A DNA stretch of 49,791 nucleotides from Prevotella sp. CAG:732 (GTDB taxonomy: Bacteria > Bacteroidota > Bacteroidia > Bacteroidales > Bacteroidaceae), in NCBI GenBank assembly GCA_000436035.1, contig FR893209.1, positions 1 through 49,791 on the forward strand, read 5' to 3'. Below, in pieces: positions 33,311-41,375 of the stretch. Under the pieces are notes generated by a model. The model was not told the origin of the DNA, made no database searches, and saw nothing but the letters and a program-made list of their open reading frames with translations. Both the position numbers and the translations under genes were made by a program. Position 1 is the first letter of the stretch. Each line of letters opens with the position of its first letter.

Positions 33311-34090
33311 TTATATTCTAACATTAATTCCCTCTTCTCTCAAATATTGCTTGAGGTCGGGGATGGCAATCTCGCCGAAGTGGAATACACTGGCTGCAAG
33401 TGCCGCATCGGCTTTTCCTAGTGTGAAGGCATCACGGAAATGCTCCATCTTGCCTGCGCCCCCCGATGCGATGATAGGGATGCTCACTTCATCTGCCAAA
33501 CGAGCCAAGGCTTCATTGGCAAATCCTTGCTTCACGCCGTCATGGTCCATGCTCGTAAAGAGAATCTCGCCAGCACCTCGGTCGGCCACTTCCTTTGCCC
33601 AGTCGAAGAGTCCAAGCTCCACTCTTTCTCTGCCACCCTTGACGTAGCAATGCCATCCATCGGCATCTAGTCGAGCATCGATGGCACAGACGCAAACTTG
33701 CGAGCCATAATGGTTGGCAATCTCACTGATGAGTTCGGGATGTCGGATAGCAGCACTGTTGATGCTCACTTTGTCGGCACCTGCATTGAGCAAGCGATCT
33801 ACATCCTTCAACTCGTTGATACCACCGCCCACCGTAAATGGGATATTGATTTCGGCAGCCACACGAGTTACCATGTCGGTAAAGGTCTTGCGCTCCTCAA
33901 AGCTAGCCGTGATGTCGAGAAAGACAAGTTCGTCGGCTCCTGCATCGCTATAGGCTTTACCCAGTTCCACAGGGTCGCCTGCGCTACGGAGGTTGACGAA
34001 GTTGGTGCCTTTCACCGTCTCGCCATTCTTCACGTCGAGACAAGGAACGATTCGCTTTGCCAAGCCTTTGCTTCTATTTAATTCTTTCAT
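33311..34090 (-). CDS. hisF: Imidazole glycerol phosphate synthase subunit HisF
   Basis: The cyclase subunit uses ammonia from HisH to form imidazole glycerol phosphate and AICAR. It is a 259-residue (beta-alpha)8 barrel with two half-barrel phosphate sites; LAKRIVPCLDVKNGETVKG carries the catalytic Asp, ELVFLDITASFEERKT the first loop, and LFTSMDHDGVKQGF the second catalytic Asp. The first eight residues (MKELNRSK) are an extra N-terminus. hisA lies 12 bases upstream. Confidence 0.95.
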   Translation of the reverse strand: MKELNRSKGLAKRIVPCLDVKNGETVKGTNFVNLRSAGDPVELGKAYSDAGADELVFLDITASFEERKTFTDMVTRVAAEINIPFTVGGGINELKDVDRLLNAGADKVSINSAAIRHPELISEIANHYGSQVCVCAIDARLDADGWHCYVKGGRERVELGLFDWAKEVADRGAGEILFTSMDHDGVKQGFANEALARLADEVSIPIIASGGAGKMEHFRDAFTLGKADAALAASVFHFGEIAIPDLKQYLREEGINVRI

Positions 34091-34102
34091 TTTACTTTCT
34101 TA

Positions 34103-34816
34103 TTAAAAAAGTTCTTCCACCTGAATCTTGCCCTCATAGAAAGCCTTGCCAAAGACTACAGCTGGGATGCCGGCAGCATCTAGTGCCTTGATGTCTTGGT
34201 TGCAAGATACGCCGCCTGATGCTATCAAGTGGAGGTGAGGGTAGGCTGCCATGATTTCTTTGTAAAGTTCGATGGCAGGACCTTGAAGCGTGCCGTCCTT
34301 GCTTATTTCTGTGCAGAGAACGTTCTTCACACCTTTATCTATATACTGTTTCAAGAAAGGAAGAAGGTCTTCCGAAGAGTCCTCTTTCCAACCATTGATG
34401 GAGATCTTGCCATTTCTTACGTCTGCACCTAGAATCAATTTGTCGGCTCCGTATTTGTCCATCCATTGCATAAATAATTCGGGATGGGTAACAGTGATGC
34501 TGCCCACGGTAACCATTGATGCACCTGCGGCAAATGCCTTCTCGATGTCTTCCTCTGTCTTGATGCCGCCACCGAAATCCACCACAAGCGATGTCTCTGT
34601 GGTAATCGCTTTCAATACAGCATCATTGACGATATGCTTAGACTTTGCACCATCAAGATCGACTACATGGAGTCGCTTAAAGCCCAGTTGCTCAAACTGT
34701 TTGGCTACTTCGGCAGGATTGTCGTTATAGACCTTCTTCTGGTCGTAGTCGCCTTTGGTGAGGCGAACGCACTGACCATTGATGAGGTCGATGGCTGGTA
34801 TGAGTTCTATTTTCAT
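34103..34816 (-). CDS. hisA: ProFAR isomerase HisA
   Basis: It isomerises ProFAR to PRFAR in histidine synthesis. The 237-residue (beta-alpha)8 barrel begins IELIPAIDLINGQCVRLTKG (catalytic Asp in AIDL) and shows LHVVDLDGAKS, VDFGGGIKTEEDI and the second catalytic region CTEISKDGTLQGPA, with the C-terminal phosphate site IASGGVS. Normal length; cytosolic. It sits between hisH (24 bases) and hisF (12 bases). Confidence 0.95.
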   Translation of the reverse strand: MKIELIPAIDLINGQCVRLTKGDYDQKKVYNDNPAEVAKQFEQLGFKRLHVVDLDGAKSKHIVNDAVLKAITTETSLVVDFGGGIKTEEDIEKAFAAGASMVTVGSITVTHPELFMQWMDKYGADKLILGADVRNGKISINGWKEDSSEDLLPFLKQYIDKGVKNVLCTEISKDGTLQGPAIELYKEIMAAYPHLHLIASGGVSCNQDIKALDAAGIPAVVFGKAFYEGKIQVEELF

Positions 34817-34840
34817 TGATCTAATTTTCTGTTGGTTGTG

Positions 34841-35428
34841 TTATAAGTCCAAGAAATTTCTCAAGATTTGTTCCCCTACCTTTCCGCTTTTTTCTGGGTG
34901 GAATTGGCAAGTATAGAAATTGTCTTTGTGTAAAGATGCACTGTAAGGGAGGATATAGTCGGCTGTAGCGATTGTCTCCTCGCAGAGTGGCACATAATAA
35001 CTATGCACGAAGTAAGAGTAGGGATGAGATAAGCCCTTGTACAAGTCTGTTTTCAAGTTATAAAGTTCGTTCCATCCCATGGCAGGCACCTTGTCTTCAT
35101 GCTTCTGTGGCTTGAAACGTTTTACGTCAACATCAAAGATGCCAATGCAGTCGACATCGCCTTCCTCTGAATGACGGCAGAGCAACTGCTGTCCTACGCA
35201 AATGCCTAGGACTGGCTGAGTAAGATTTTTGATGACTTGGTCTAGTTGATGTGCCTTCAGGTATTCCATAGCTTCCTTTGCCTGCCCTTGTCCAGGGAAG
35301 AGCACACGATCAGCTTTCTGAAGCATTTCGGCATCATCGGTAAGAATAGGATTAATGCCCAAACGCTTCATGGCGTTCACTACAGAATAGATATTTCCTG
35401 CATTGTATTTTACGATTGCTACATCCAT
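34841..35428 (-). CDS. hisH: Imidazole glycerol phosphate synthase glutaminase subunit HisH
   Basis: This 195-residue class I glutamine amidotransferase supplies ammonia to HisF. The nucleophile Cys lies in PVLGICVGQQLLCRHSEEG, the oxyanion segment in FPGQGQAKEAM, and the His-Glu pair in CQFHPEKSG near the C-terminus. It is the first gene after a clear -7 box and so heads the long his-ftsE-lys transcript. Confidence 0.95.
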   Translation of the reverse strand: MDVAIVKYNAGNIYSVVNAMKRLGINPILTDDAEMLQKADRVLFPGQGQAKEAMEYLKAHQLDQVIKNLTQPVLGICVGQQLLCRHSEEGDVDCIGIFDVDVKRFKPQKHEDKVPAMGWNELYNLKTDLYKGLSHPYSYFVHSYYVPLCEETIATADYILPYSASLHKDNFYTCQFHPEKSGKVGEQILRNFLDL

Positions 35429-35456
35429 AACCTAACGTATTTCTAGTTTACAGATG

Positions 35457-35464
35457 CAAAGGTA
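35457..35464 (-). promoter_or_regulatory. -7 box of the his-ftsE-lys gene string
   Basis: CAAAGGTA reads TACCTTTG leftward, about 28 bases before hisH. It is the only promoter-like sequence I see upstream of the nine leftward genes ending at 27255. Confidence 0.65.
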
Positions 35465-35580
35465 CGTATTTTCTTTCAATCAAAAGAAAATATTAGCAAA
35501 AAGATTACGAAATATGTGATATTTCTTTCAGATAGTAAGCGAAAATCGTATAAATATTCGCCTTTATCATCAGTAATGGC

Positions 35581-36120
35581 TTATTTCTCTTTATCTTCGC
35601 CATCGGCAGTCCTCAAAATGATGGAGGTCGCACCAATGGTGAAGAGTGTACCATCCTCGATGACACGCTTCTCTTTGTCGCCCAAAATCTCGTTATCGAC
35701 AAAGGTTCCTGTATAGCTTGGACCATCACGAAGCACATACTTCAACTTGCCTTTCTTGTCACGGCTCACGTTGATGACGCAATGGTTCATATCGACACTT
35801 GGGTCAACGGTCTCGATAGGACAGTTGATGCCGCTGTTCTTCATGTATCGACCGATGATGTTGTCGCCCATTTGGAGAGGGATGACCTGCTTGTATGCGA
35901 ATACGTTCTCTATGACAACGATGGAGCCATAACCATTCTCGTTGGCATTCTCGTCCAAGACCTCTTCCTTGCGGGTTTCACGGAGCTTGGATACACCCAT
36001 GCGAATGCCAAACTGCTTGTTGCAGTTAGGACACACAAATACGAGACTTTGGCCAGCCTCGTATTTCTTCTCATCGAAAGTGATGTAATTATCACACTTA
36101 GGACAACGTACTCTTTTCAT
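35581..36120 (-). CDS. Zinc-ribbon and FHA-domain protein
   Basis: The 179-residue protein has an N-terminal zinc ribbon with two CxxC pairs (RCPKCDNYITF and FVCPNCNKQF), then an FHA domain from about residue 80 (GDNIIGRYMKNSG, VDPSVDMNHCVINV, YVLRDGPSYTGTFVDNE, FTIGATSIILR). FHA domains bind phosphothreonine. The GRYMK, MNHC and TGTFVDN stretches correspond to the usual GR, SxxH and NG positions, with the SxxH serine replaced by Met-Asn. It starts two bases after the upstream SPOR gene, so they form an operon. A cell-envelope or signalling role is inferred. Confidence 0.8.
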   Translation of the reverse strand: MKRVRCPKCDNYITFDEKKYEAGQSLVFVCPNCNKQFGIRMGVSKLRETRKEEVLDENANENGYGSIVVIENVFAYKQVIPLQMGDNIIGRYMKNSGINCPIETVDPSVDMNHCVINVSRDKKGKLKYVLRDGPSYTGTFVDNEILGDKEKRVIEDGTLFTIGATSIILRTADGEDKEK

Positions 36121-36122
36121 GC

Positions 36123-37199
36123 TTAATCTTTAACTTTGGTAATCCAACTGTCAGCGAAAACTTCGTTGTTTCTGAGCTTGTTGAGTGCCTTATGAGCCTC
36201 ATTCTCAGAACTATAGGAGCCGTAAACGACTTTCACGTTGGTAGGGGTAATCACTACCTTGGCGTCTTTCAGACCCTTGGCTTGCAAGTCCTCTACGTAG
36301 CTGGCAGCGTTGCGCTTGGTAACACGGCTTGCCAAAACAATGCTATAATAAGGTTGGGCATTCTTTAGCTCGATTTGCTCCTTCAAGTCGTCTTTCTTCT
36401 CAGTGTTAACCTTGATGGCGTTGTTGCTCAGAGCCTCAGAAGAGAGACTGTTGGCGTTCTCGTCCTTGGTTACCATCTCCTTAGGCATGATTTTGGTCAA
36501 CATGCCTGTGTCGATTCCGCTCGTCTGAATGTTTGGAGTCTTCAATGGGGTAGAGAGTGCGAAGAAAGCAATGAGGGCGATGCAGGCAGCAGCTAGATTG
36601 CGCAACCAGCTCTTCTTGATGAGGATAAACTCGGAGTTCTCCTCCTCGTTCTCATCGGTTATCTCTGCATCAAACACGGAGTTGACAGCGGTAGATGGTG
36701 TTCCTACCTGAGCAGTCTCTAGAGGCATCATAGGAGTGGTCTCGATAGATACTGTGTTGTTCTCCAAAGGAGCCAAAGTGCTGAGAGGAAGCATATTGAC
36801 ACCACCCAAACCATAGTAGTCTGGGGTCAAGATACCTGCCTCGCAAGGCTCGAAAGTGTAGTTGCCATCTTCGTTGAGAAACAAAGTTCCGATATTGTTG
36901 ATTTCGTACTTTCCGTCGTTTTCAAGGTGCTGACGAATCTCAGCCACTTCTTCTGCGATGCGGTTGATAGCTTCTGGATAACTGATGTCGTAGGCCTCTA
37001 CATAGGACAATGCCAAGAGGGAATCGTTCAACTTCAACTGTGGATTGAAGCCAACGGTTCTCAATGGTGGCAAAAACATGCTGTCTCTGTCATCATAACG
37101 GGCATCTACCTGATGAGCCATGAAGCCACCAAAGTCTGGTACTATCACACAGTCGTTGCTCAGAAGTAGGATTTCTATATGTCTTTCTAGTTCATTCAC
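36123..37199 (-). CDS. HU-CCDC81-type and SPOR-domain membrane protein
   Basis: The GTG at 37199 is chosen because the family N-terminus (NELERHIEILLLSNDCVIVP) begins exactly there and the -7 box lies just upstream. Residues 1-60 and about 65-130 are two HU-CCDC81-like DNA-binding-type modules (FGGFMAHQVDARYDDRD; YEINNIGTLFLNEDG). A transmembrane helix follows (LAAACIALIAFFALS), then a linker, and a C-terminal SPOR domain (YYSIVLASRVTKRNAASYVE to SWITKVKD) that binds denuded peptidoglycan. So it could tie DNA or cytoplasmic partners to the septal wall. It is 358 residues in this reading. Confidence 0.85.
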   Translation of the reverse strand: MNELERHIEILLLSNDCVIVPDFGGFMAHQVDARYDDRDSMFLPPLRTVGFNPQLKLNDSLLALSYVEAYDISYPEAINRIAEEVAEIRQHLENDGKYEINNIGTLFLNEDGNYTFEPCEAGILTPDYYGLGGVNMLPLSTLAPLENNTVSIETTPMMPLETAQVGTPSTAVNSVFDAEITDENEEENSEFILIKKSWLRNLAAACIALIAFFALSTPLKTPNIQTSGIDTGMLTKIMPKEMVTKDENANSLSSEALSNNAIKVNTEKKDDLKEQIELKNAQPYYSIVLASRVTKRNAASYVEDLQAKGLKDAKVVITPTNVKVVYGSYSSENEAHKALNKLRNNEVFADSWITKVKD

Positions 37200-37204
37200 G
37201 AGTG

Positions 37205-37212
37205 CAAAGGTA
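37205..37212 (-). promoter_or_regulatory. -7 box directly before the SPOR gene start codon
   Basis: CAAAGGTA reads TACCTTTG leftward and ends 5 bases before the GTG at 37199-37197, so the transcript probably has almost no leader. Confidence 0.55.
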
Positions 37213-37283
37213 GTGAAAATTCTGTAATCAGCCAATTATTTTAAGGAAAAAAAATACTTGAACCGATAAATAATTGAAAAAGT

Positions 37284-37314
37284 TTTGTCGTATAAGAGAA
37301 AAGTGCTATCTTTG
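37284..37314 (+). promoter_or_regulatory. Consensus promoter of the DUF4738 lipoprotein gene
   Basis: TTTG (37284-37287), 19 bases, TATCTTTG (37307-37314). Leader of about 55 bases. Confidence 0.7.
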
Positions 37315-37374
37315 CAGTAGAGAAAGTCGCACATCTTGCTAAATGGCTCCGTGGACTAGCTCTATATATAAATA

Positions 37375-38232
37375 ATGTATAACAATATGATAAGCAAATT
37401 TTCAGATATTCTTGGGATGATCGGAGGATGTAGGAAGTATGCCTGGATGTTGTTGATGATTGGCACGCTCACCTTTGTCGTGGGATGTGGCAAGAAGACA
37501 CAAGCCGTCGATGCTCCTCAAGAAGACAAGCATGCTAAGCAACTGTTGCAAGGCATCTGGCTGAACGAAGATGACGAGGATGTCGCTTTCAGAGTCTTGG
37601 GTGATACCATTTATTATCCTGATTCTTCTAGCCAATCGGTCGCTTTTGCCGTCTATGCCGATACCTTGGTGATGAGGGGCGCAAGCGATGTGAGGTATTC
37701 CATCGTCAAGTTGGCTGCCCATCTCTTCGAGTTCAAGAACCAAAGTGGGGATCTCATCAAGTTGGTCAAGACTGCGGATAAGTCTTACTTGCGCTCTTTT
37801 GAGCACCAAAAGAATGTGGAGTTGAACCAGAAGACTCTCATCAAGCGTGATACGATCGTCAGCCATGGCGATGACAAGTACCATCTGTATGTTCAGGTGA
37901 ATCCTACTTCCTATAAGGTGTATCTGAGTTCGATGAACGATGATGGGGTTCAGGTGGATGAGGTCTATTATGACAATATCGTCAATTTGAATGTGTTTCA
38001 TGGCGCACAGAAACTCTTCTCCAGGGATTTCAAGAAGCAAGACTTCAGCAAGAACGTTCCTGCGGCATTCTTGGAGCAGGCGGTGTTCAGCGACTTGGTC
38101 TTTGAGGAGATTGATTCGGCAGGCATCCATTATTTGGCAATCTTGGCTCAACCGAATAGTTCCATCAGTTATCAGGTGAGAGTAACCATCTCCTTTGCGG
38201 GTCACTTGAAGATTGAGACAGTAGGAGAATAG
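37375..38232 (+). CDS. DUF4738-like lipoprotein
   Basis: The 285-residue protein has a lipoprotein signal after a 20-residue cytoplasmic lead (YAWMLLMIGTLTFVVGCGKK, lipobox VVGC). Starts at 37375 or 37387 are both possible. The mature part is beta-rich: LLQGIWLNEDDEDVAFRVLG, DTIVSHGDDKYHLYVQVNP, and a C-terminal VRVTISFAGHLKIE. This resembles the DUF4738 family of Bacteroidota envelope proteins, whose function is unknown. It stands alone between a promoter and a bidirectional terminator. Confidence 0.7.
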   Translation: MYNNMISKFSDILGMIGGCRKYAWMLLMIGTLTFVVGCGKKTQAVDAPQEDKHAKQLLQGIWLNEDDEDVAFRVLGDTIYYPDSSSQSVAFAVYADTLVMRGASDVRYSIVKLAAHLFEFKNQSGDLIKLVKTADKSYLRSFEHQKNVELNQKTLIKRDTIVSHGDDKYHLYVQVNPTSYKVYLSSMNDDGVQVDEVYYDNIVNLNVFHGAQKLFSRDFKKQDFSKNVPAAFLEQAVFSDLVFEEIDSAGIHYLAILAQPNSSISYQVRVTISFAGHLKIETVGE

Positions 38233-38281
38233 AATGAATTTCAAGAAATATATGAGTCATTCGATGGTGTGATGATTCCAT

Positions 38282-38321
38282 AAAAAACCTCGTGAGGCAA
38301 ATGAGCTTCACGAGGTTTTTT
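38282..38321. terminator. Bidirectional terminator
   Basis: AAAAAACCTCGTGA (38282-38295) pairs with TCACGAGGTTTTTT (38308-38321), with A- and T-runs on both sides. It serves the lipoprotein gene and the leftward decarboxylase operon. Confidence 0.9.
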
Positions 38322-38366
38322 GTTATCTATGAGTGTCTCTTTCAAGAAGTGGTTGCCCTCAATCGT

Positions 38367-39515
38367 TTAGTTGAGGAAGCCTAGCAAGGCTCCTGCTGCT
38401 ACTGCCGATCCGATGACTCCAGCCACGTTCGGTCCCATGGCGTGCATGAGGAGGAAGTTGTGGCGGTCGTATTCCAAACCTAGGTTGTTGGAGATACGGG
38501 CACTCATAGGCACGGCACTTACACCGGCGTTTCCAATGAGCGGGTTGAGTTTCTTTCCCTTAGGCAAGAAGAGGTTCATCAACTTGACGAAGAGAATGCC
38601 GCTGGCTGAGGCAATGACGAATGCCAAGGCTCCAAGGGCGAATATCTTGATGGTGTTGAGGGTCAAGAACTCTGATGCCTGTGTAGAGCAACCTACGGTC
38701 AAACCGAGCAGCATCACCACGATGTCGTTCAGGCTGCTGCCTGCTGTCTTGGCAAGTCGGGTGGTCTTTCCACTTTCCTTCAGAAGGTTGCCAAAGAAGA
38801 GCATACCAAGCAATGGCAAACCAGATGGCACGATGAAGGTGGTGAGCAACAAGCCGATGATAGGGAAGAGAATCTTCTCGGTCTGTGATACTTGGCGTGC
38901 TGGCTTCATCTTGATGACACGCTCCTTCTTGGTGGTCAAGAGACGCATCAATGGTGGCTGAATCACTGGTACCAATGCCATGTAGGAGTAGGCACAAACG
39001 GCGATGGCTCCCATCAGGTTAGGGCTCAACTTGCTACTGAGGAAGATGGCGGTAGGACCATCGGCACCACCGATGATGGCGATACCAGCTGCCTGGTTCG
39101 GCTCAAAGCCCAAGGCTAGGGCAATCATGTAAGCTCCGAAGATACCAAACTGGGCTGCGGCTCCGATGAGAATCAACTTCGGGTTGCTGATGAGTGCCGA
39201 GAAGTCGGTCATCGCACCGATTCCGAGAAAGACAAGTGGGGGATACCAACCTTGTTTCACGCCTTGGTAGAAGATGTTGAGCACGGAGTTGTCTTCGTAA
39301 AGACCGATTTCCAGTCCTGCGTCGGCACGGAAGGGGATGTTGCCAAGGATGATTCCCAGTCCGATAGGCACCAAGAGGAGCGGTTCGAAGTCTTTCTTTA
39401 TGGCGAGCCAGATGAAGATGCCTCCCACCAATATCATGATGAGGTTTCCTGCCGTGGCGTTGGCGAAGCCCGTATAGGTCAGGAACTCATAGAAGTTCTG
39501 TATGATGAAATCCAT
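38367..39515 (-). CDS. Sodium-pump decarboxylase beta subunit (OadB/MmdB family)
   Basis: The 382-residue inner-membrane protein has about nine hydrophobic segments plus re-entrant parts. Family motifs include LIFLGIGAMTDFSALISNPK-type text (residues near 95-115), IAIIGGADGPTAIFLSSKLS, MLLGLTVGCSTQASEF and ISNNLGLEYDRHNFLLMHAMGPN. It couples decarboxylation of a carboxybiotin intermediate (oxaloacetate or methylmalonyl-CoA) to sodium export. It is the last gene after the biotin carrier (8 bases) and OadG homologue. The carboxyltransferase alpha subunit is not in this window. Confidence 0.93.
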   Translation of the reverse strand: MDFIIQNFYEFLTYTGFANATAGNLIMILVGGIFIWLAIKKDFEPLLLVPIGLGIILGNIPFRADAGLEIGLYEDNSVLNIFYQGVKQGWYPPLVFLGIGAMTDFSALISNPKLILIGAAAQFGIFGAYMIALALGFEPNQAAGIAIIGGADGPTAIFLSSKLSPNLMGAIAVCAYSYMALVPVIQPPLMRLLTTKKERVIKMKPARQVSQTEKILFPIIGLLLTTFIVPSGLPLLGMLFFGNLLKESGKTTRLAKTAGSSLNDIVVMLLGLTVGCSTQASEFLTLNTIKIFALGALAFVIASASGILFVKLMNLFLPKGKKLNPLIGNAGVSAVPMSARISNNLGLEYDRHNFLLMHAMGPNVAGVIGSAVAAGALLGFLN

Positions 39516-39523
39516 AAGCTTGA

Positions 39524-39991
39524 TTATTTAATGGTTACTAAGGTGTCGCCCTCCAATACGGCATCACCCTTGTTTACATTGATGCTGGCGATGGTTCCGG
39601 CACTCTCTGCCTCGATGTTGTTTTGCATCTTCATGGCTTCGAGGATAACGACCGTGTCACCTACGTTCACCTTGTCGCCCACCTTTACCTTGATGTCATT
39701 GATGGTGCCAGGCAGTGGGGCAACGACAGGCTTGCCACTAGCGGCAGGTGCGCTCTTTGGAGCGGCATCGGCAGCAGGTGCAGAGGTAGAGCTATTGAAT
39801 TCTTCACTCTTCACTCTTCGTTCTTCACTTCCGACTCCTCCTAGCTTCACCTTCTGTTTGCCAGCCTTGACAGGTTGTTTCATTTCTACCTCGAATGGGA
39901 TGCCATTCACGGTCACGTTGGCGATATTGCCTTCTATATCTTGTATTTCGACCTCGTAATCGACGCCTTTTACTTTGTATTCGTACTTCAT
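39524..39991 (-). CDS. Biotin carrier protein of the sodium-pump decarboxylase
   Basis: The 155-residue protein has an N-terminal conserved segment (YEYKVKGVDYEVEIQDIEGN), a low-complexity linker (SSTSAPAADAAPKSAPAASG) and a biotinyl domain from about residue 88, with the biotin lysine in ILEAMKMQNN. It shuttles the carboxyl group from the alpha subunit to the membrane beta subunit. The beginning of the linker, GSEERRVKSEEFN, is encoded by a copy of a dispersed 21-base repeat with an internal duplication (39797-39830), so the linker seems to have been lengthened by repeat insertion. Confidence 0.93.
   Translation of the reverse strand: MKYEYKVKGVDYEVEIQDIEGNIANVTVNGIPFEVEMKQPVKAGKQKVKLGGVGSEERRVKSEEFNSSTSAPAADAAPKSAPAASGKPVVAPLPGTINDIKVKVGDKVNVGDTVVILEAMKMQNNIEAESAGTIASINVNKGDAVLEGDTLVTIK
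39810..39830. repeat. 21-bp dispersed repeat, copy 2, inside the biotin-carrier linker
   Basis: Identical to copies at 33285-33305 and 40063-40083; here extended by a duplicated CTTCACT unit to 39797. It is read in frame on the minus strand. Confidence 0.85.
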
Positions 39992-39996
39992 GTTAA

Positions 39997-40024
39997 TGAA
40001 TAATTTATAATGAATAATTTATAA
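39997..40024. repeat. 14-bp tandem repeat between OadG homologue and biotin carrier
   Basis: TGAATAATTTATAA occurs twice head to tail (39997-40010, 40011-40024), just upstream of the biotin-carrier start. Confidence 0.75.
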
Positions 40025-40062
40025 TTAGGCTTGCGCCCTTCATGTTATTGAGTGCTTCACTT

Positions 40063-40083
40063 TTCACTCTTCGTTCTTCACTT
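40063..40083. repeat. 21-bp dispersed repeat, copy 3
   Basis: Identical to copies 1 and 2; it overlaps the last codon and the TGA stop (40078-40080) of the OadG-homologue gene. Confidence 0.85.
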
Positions 40084-41133
40084 AACATTGTTGAATCTCG
40101 GAGCGTTCCATCTCGTCTGCTTAGGCTTGATGGTGATGATGCCTGGTTCGATGTCGTGTACATCCTCCAGGTATTCTTTCAGGGCGAGCGAGATAACAGC
40201 CATGTAGATTTCCTTGTCGATACCCTTGGTGGTCAAGCCGTCCTTGAGCATCACGTTGGTCTTGTGTCCCAGTTCGGTTGTCACCTCTATCGTCTTTTTG
40301 CCCGTCCTATATAATAAGGTGGCGTGCTTCTCCGTGGCAGCAGCGATGCGTTGCTTGTGCTTCATGTAGGCACCGAAGAGCCAGAAGAAGATGAAGAGGA
40401 GGGCAAGACAAGAGAAGACGATCCCCATGGAGAGGATGGCGATGCCATAGCCGTGAGGGTCGGTCTTCTTGAGTATCTGTGGCTTGCTGAGTCCGGTGGC
40501 TTGTGGAAGATAGCCTGGGGTGACATCTGTCTCATCACAAATGCTCCAAGTCTTGAGGTCACGGTTGAGAGCGTATGATTGGTCAGCCTTCAACCATGGG
40601 ATGCTGATGGAGTCGATGAGGTCAACGGCATTTCCATCATATAGGGCTATCCAATTGCTAGAGGCGTGATAGGCTTCTGCCAATTCCTTGGATGGCCAAA
40701 GACTGAGTGTGAACTGGAAAGGACCCGTCTCAGCGTTTAAGATTTGGCTATACTCGGATTTTCCCTGTTGGGTGAAATACTCCCTGCCTTTCGCCCAATA
40801 ATAACGATCATATACCAGGAGGCTCTTCTTGCCAGCTAGGGAAGTGCGGACATCGTTGTTGGGGAGAGCGACCATGAACTTGCGGCGTTCCTCGGGCGAC
40901 ATCTTCTTGTCGAGCACTCTGCGGTCGGTGGTGAGAAACATGCTACGAACGTTGTAGGTGGTAAAGGAAGTGTTCGACAATTCCACCCAAGCCTTGTGCA
41001 TTCCAAACTCATCCACGATACTTTTTTGGTTGTTTGTCATCACTTCCGTAATGCGGATGCTTTTGGCCCCTTGTGCCCAAGTGGACAAGGAGGCGACGAC
41101 AAACAAGCTAAGTATAATTCCAAATTTCTTCAT
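40078..41133 (-). CDS. Lamin-tail-domain / OadG-type fusion protein (sodium-pump gamma subunit)
   Basis: About 351 residues from MKKFGIILSLF (an ATG two codons earlier, at 41139, is the alternative), with a signal peptide ending TWAQ. Residues about 22-215 form a lamin-tail-like beta domain (IRITEVMTNNQKSIVDEFGM, WVELSNTS, MFLTTD), which would be periplasmic. A transmembrane helix (GIAILSMGIVFSCLALLFIF) follows, then a charged cytoplasmic tail typical of OadG-like gamma subunits. The gamma subunit holds the pump complex together. It heads the set gamma-biotin carrier-beta and has a -7 box at 41178-41185. Confidence 0.75.
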   Translation of the reverse strand: MKKFGIILSLFVVASLSTWAQGAKSIRITEVMTNNQKSIVDEFGMHKAWVELSNTSFTTYNVRSMFLTTDRRVLDKKMSPEERRKFMVALPNNDVRTSLAGKKSLLVYDRYYWAKGREYFTQQGKSEYSQILNAETGPFQFTLSLWPSKELAEAYHASSNWIALYDGNAVDLIDSISIPWLKADQSYALNRDLKTWSICDETDVTPGYLPQATGLSKPQILKKTDPHGYGIAILSMGIVFSCLALLFIFFWLFGAYMKHKQRIAAATEKHATLLYRTGKKTIEVTTELGHKTNVMLKDGLTTKGIDKEIYMAVISLALKEYLEDVHDIEPGIITIKPKQTRWNAPRFNNVK

Positions 41134-41177
41134 AAGCATACTTATTAATTAGGTTTGTAATATTCAGGTTGCTTTAT

Positions 41178-41185
41178 GCAAAGAT
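41178..41185 (-). promoter_or_regulatory. -7 box of the sodium-pump operon
   Basis: CAAAGATA reads TATCTTTG leftward, about 40 bases before the OadG-homologue start. Confidence 0.55.
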
Positions 41186-41297
41186 ATGAAGAATTTTGAA
41201 ATATTCCATCAAAAAAATGTGCAAAAAATCTTATATGTTCCATATTTTTATAGTTTTCAATATATTTTGGCTAAAAGTTAATAGATTGAAAGCAAAA

Positions 41298-41327
41298 AAA
41301 GTGTGCCATATCGGGATGACACACTTT
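41298..41327. terminator. Terminator after the HU-like gene
   Basis: AAAGTGTGCCAT pairs with ATGACACACTTT around a short loop (one mismatch pair), with A/T runs on both sides. It insulates the HU-like gene from the sodium-pump operon. Confidence 0.75.
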
Positions 41328-41375
41328 CTTTTGATTTTCGGGAGGAGCATCCACTAAAATGGGAAGCCTTTGCTG

